Source: Cytophagaceae bacterium UBA6715 (GTDB lineage: Bacteria > Bacteroidota > Bacteroidia > Cytophagales > Spirosomataceae). Taken from it: a stretch of DNA of 6,802 bases. The translations under genes were made by a program, and so were the position numbers. The notes below the pieces were generated by a model that worked only from the letters and a program-made list of their open reading frames with translations, did no database searches and was not told where the DNA came from. The stretch lies in contig DKIP01000070.1 in the NCBI GenBank assembly GCA_002454335.1, forward strand, positions 2,299 through 9,100, given 5' to 3'. Positions 4,871 to 6,802 of this stretch are shown here, one piece after another (position 1 is the stretch's first letter; each line of letters starts with the position of its first letter).

Positions 4871-6802
4871 ATTCTTTTCTAAGAAATTTGTTAACATGTA
4901 ATACAAATGTAAACGGGTATTTCCGCCGGAGATTCCATGGTTACGGTTTGGATAATAGAATGTTTGAAATTGCTTATTTGCTTTAATCAAAGCATCTTCT
5001 AATGCGACTGCATTTTGAAAGTGTACGTTATCGTCTCCTGTTCCATGTACTAATAGTAAGTTGCCTTTCAATTTGTTTACATGGTATACAGGTGAGTTTT
5101 CATCATAGCCCGACGGGTTTTCTTGCGGAGTGCGTTGGTATCTCTCCGTATAAATCGAATCGTAAAAACGCCAGTTAGTCACCGGGGCAACCGAAATCGC
5201 AGCTTTAAATACATCAGCTCCTTGCATCAAGCAATTGGATGACATGAATCCTCCATAGCTCCAACCCCAAATACCGATACGACTTGCATCTACATACGGT
5301 AAATTTCCGATGAATTTGGCTGCGAAAATTTGATCTTGAACCTCAATGCGACCTAGGTTTTGGTAAGTGATTTTCTTGAAGGCTACTCCTCGGCCGCCTG
5401 TTCCACGATTATCTACACAATAGATCAAATAGCCTTTTTTCAACAACATTTGATACCAGTAAAAATCAGCACCCGGATAAGCATCCAATACTTGCTGGCT
5501 CCCCGGTCCACCATAAACATGCATCAAAACGGGATATTTTTTGTTCGGGTCAAAGTTAGCCGGCTTAATCCAGTAAGCATTCAAATGATCCCCATTCGCC
5601 AAAGGAATTTCGAAGAATTCACGGGGTGAAATTTGATATTCGGTGATTTGCGCTTGTAATTTTTGATTGTCTTCTAACACACGAACTAAACCTTTACTCG
5701 CATGGTATAAAGCAATACTTAACGGTTTTTTCGCAGAACTGTGGTTAAGAATGTAATACGAATAGTCGGGGCTAAAGCTCGCTGAATTCGTTCCTGCTAG
5801 GGTTGAAATCACTTTCTTCCCCGTACCATCTAATTTGATTGAATAAACTTGTCGGCCTATCGGGCTGACCTCTGTGGAATTAAAATACAAAGTTTTCGTT
5901 TTTTCATTGTACCCGTACAGGTCATCTACCTCCCAGTTTCCTGATGTAATCGGGCTGAACTTGCCCGTTGCAATTTCACCTAGGTAAAGGTGTTTAAATC
6001 CGCTGCGTTCCGAGCTGAAAATAAACGTTTTCCCATCAGTTAAATAGGTGAAATCATTTCCTACGGCCTCTATTTCAATGGATGTTTCTGCGTGCTCTTC
6101 ATAGATCAAGCTGTTAATGGCTTTGCTGATGCTGTAATGCAATAATTCCATGTGGTTTTGAAGTCGGTTCAAACGAATAAAACCTACTACATCTGGATTT
6201 TTTGTCCATTTCAAACGTGGGATATATTGGTTTTTTTCTGGGCCCACAGGGATCGCCTGCGTTTTGTTTTCATCCAATAGAGCCACCGAAAGGCTCACGA
6301 TGGAATTAGCTTCTCCTGCTTTGGGATATTTGTAGCGGTAATCTTTCGGATATAAATCTCCCCACATTTGCATGTTGTATTCGGGTACTTGACTTTCGTC
6401 AAAGGTGTAGAAGGCGATTTTTTTGCTGTCGGGCGACCAGGTAAAAGCTTTTGCGAACGAAAATTCTTCCTCATACACCCAGTCACATGATCCATGGATG
6501 ATGTGATTAAATTTACCGTTCGTCGTAATCGCGGTTTCTTTTCCACTAGCAATGTCTGTCCAGAACAGGTTGTTATCCCGAACAAATGCTACGCGTTTTC
6601 CATCCGGAGAAAGCGTAGCATGCATTTGCTTTCCGCCTTGTGATAACAAACGAAGGGAGTTGTTTGTCCGAGAAAAGATGTAATTTGTTTCCTTTGAACT
6701 TCTTCGGTAGATAGCCTCTGATGCCGTGCCGATTAGGATGGTTTGTTCGTCGGAGGATAAAGAAAACTGTTGCACATGAATGCTGCCTCCTGTACTTGTT
6801 TT
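4865..6802 (-). CDS. dpp4: Dipeptidyl peptidase IV (S9 prolyl oligopeptidase family), 5' end outside the window
   Basis: A periplasmic or surface serine peptidase that removes X-Pro (and X-Ala) dipeptides from peptide N-termini. The frame stays open to the right edge, so 645 residues are visible and the start is missing; by comparison with the 723-residue P. gingivalis enzyme, about 80 residues including the signal peptide lie beyond 6802. A GTG at 6773-6775 is internal and not the start. Counting from the first visible codon, the N-terminal propeller carries YRRS, SPDGKRVAFVRDNNLF, DWVYEEEF (with E112-E113, which hold the substrate amino end) and KYPKAGE. The alpha/beta hydrolase domain carries VYGGP (Y430, oxyanion hole), GWSYGG (catalytic S515), HGTGDDNVHF (D590) and NRNHG (H622). 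The Ser-Asp and Asp-His spacings of 75 and 32 match P. gingivalis DPP IV (S593, D668, H700). All key residues are intact. The last 6 bases overlap the convergent kelch-like gene. Confidence 0.95.
   Translation of the reverse strand, partial: KTSTGGSIHVQQFSLSSDEQTILIGTASEAIYRRSSKETNYIFSRTNNSLRLLSQGGKQMHATLSPDGKRVAFVRDNNLFWTDIASGKETAITTNGKFNHIIHGSCDWVYEEEFSFAKAFTWSPDSKKIAFYTFDESQVPEYNMQMWGDLYPKDYRYKYPKAGEANSIVSLSVALLDENKTQAIPVGPEKNQYIPRLKWTKNPDVVGFIRLNRLQNHMELLHYSISKAINSLIYEEHAETSIEIEAVGNDFTYLTDGKTFIFSSERSGFKHLYLGEIATGKFSPITSGNWEVDDLYGYNEKTKTLYFNSTEVSPIGRQVYSIKLDGTGKKVISTLAGTNSASFSPDYSYYILNHSSAKKPLSIALYHASKGLVRVLEDNQKLQAQITEYQISPREFFEIPLANGDHLNAYWIKPANFDPNKKYPVLMHVYGGPGSQQVLDAYPGADFYWYQMLLKKGYLIYCVDNRGTGGRGVAFKKITYQNLGRIEVQDQIFAAKFIGNLPYVDASRIGIWGWSYGGFMSSNCLMQGADVFKAAISVAPVTNWRFYDSIYTERYQRTPQENPSGYDENSPVYHVNKLKGNLLLVHGTGDDNVHFQNAVALEDALIKANKQFQTFYYPNRNHGISGGNTRLHLYYMLTNFLEKNL

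Noticed and set aside
4869..4889. Possible terminator hairpin after the kelch-like gene (AAATTCTT ... AAGAAATTT)
   Set aside because: The stem is nearly all A/T, contains a bulge, is not followed by a T-run, and lies in the DPP IV coding end, where the FLEKNL codons explain it.
6773..6775. GTG as a start codon for the DPP IV gene
   Set aside because: The frame continues open through nine more codons to the window edge, and DPP IV needs about 80 more residues including a signal peptide, so the gene is truncated by the window and this GTG encodes an internal Val.
1..6802. Mobile element, CRISPR array, phage or defence system
   Set aside because: No transposase, integrase, terminal repeats, regular spaced repeats, nuclease or toxin-antitoxin motifs were seen; the recognisable genes are ordinary metabolic or housekeeping families.

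Overview
This window reads as chromosomal DNA of a Bacteroidota bacterium. The products point there: a 219-residue phosphatidylserine decarboxylase, a dipeptidyl peptidase IV closely resembling the Porphyromonas gingivalis enzyme, and the small protein usually mislabelled 'ABC transporter ATPase' beside a CCG-type Fe-S protein. Start codons lack clear Shine-Dalgarno sequences, and one promoter-like box has the Bacteroidota TAnnTTTG form. The order Cytophagales is my best guess at finer level, but that is only an impression.

Layout. Positions 1-2673 (+) hold a very tight gene string: the last codons of an unidentified gene, a fatty-acid-hydroxylase/sterol-desaturase-family membrane enzyme (54-929), a CCG-domain Fe-S protein (932-1705), a small Bacteroidota-specific protein of unknown function (1707-2186) and a free methionine-(R)-sulfoxide reductase (2188-2673). 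Junctions are a 4-base ATGA overlap and then gaps of 2, 1 and 1 bases, so this is very probably one transcript. Positions 2654-3313 (-) hold phosphatidylserine decarboxylase (psd), whose 3' end overlaps the reductase gene tail-to-tail by 20 bases. A 129-base AT-rich divergent regulatory region (3314-3442) carries a good psd promoter box and two inverted repeats. Positions 3443-4870 (+) encode a secreted, membrane-anchored, kelch-like protein with a cytoplasmic domain that looks like a winged helix. Positions 4865-6802 (-) encode dipeptidyl peptidase IV, overlapping the previous gene by 6 bases and running off the right edge of the window.

How the genes may work together. The + operon combines an oxygen-dependent lipid-modifying enzyme, a redox Fe-S protein and an oxidative-damage repair enzyme, which hints at a redox or stress link but does not prove one. 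psd completes phosphatidylethanolamine synthesis in the inner membrane. The kelch/TM/winged-helix-like protein is the least described item. It has the architecture of a one-step transmembrane regulator, and it is divergently transcribed from psd across a region with operator-like palindromes. DPP IV is a periplasmic peptidase for X-Pro dipeptides and is probably unrelated to the others. I saw no mobile element, CRISPR array, tRNA or rRNA.
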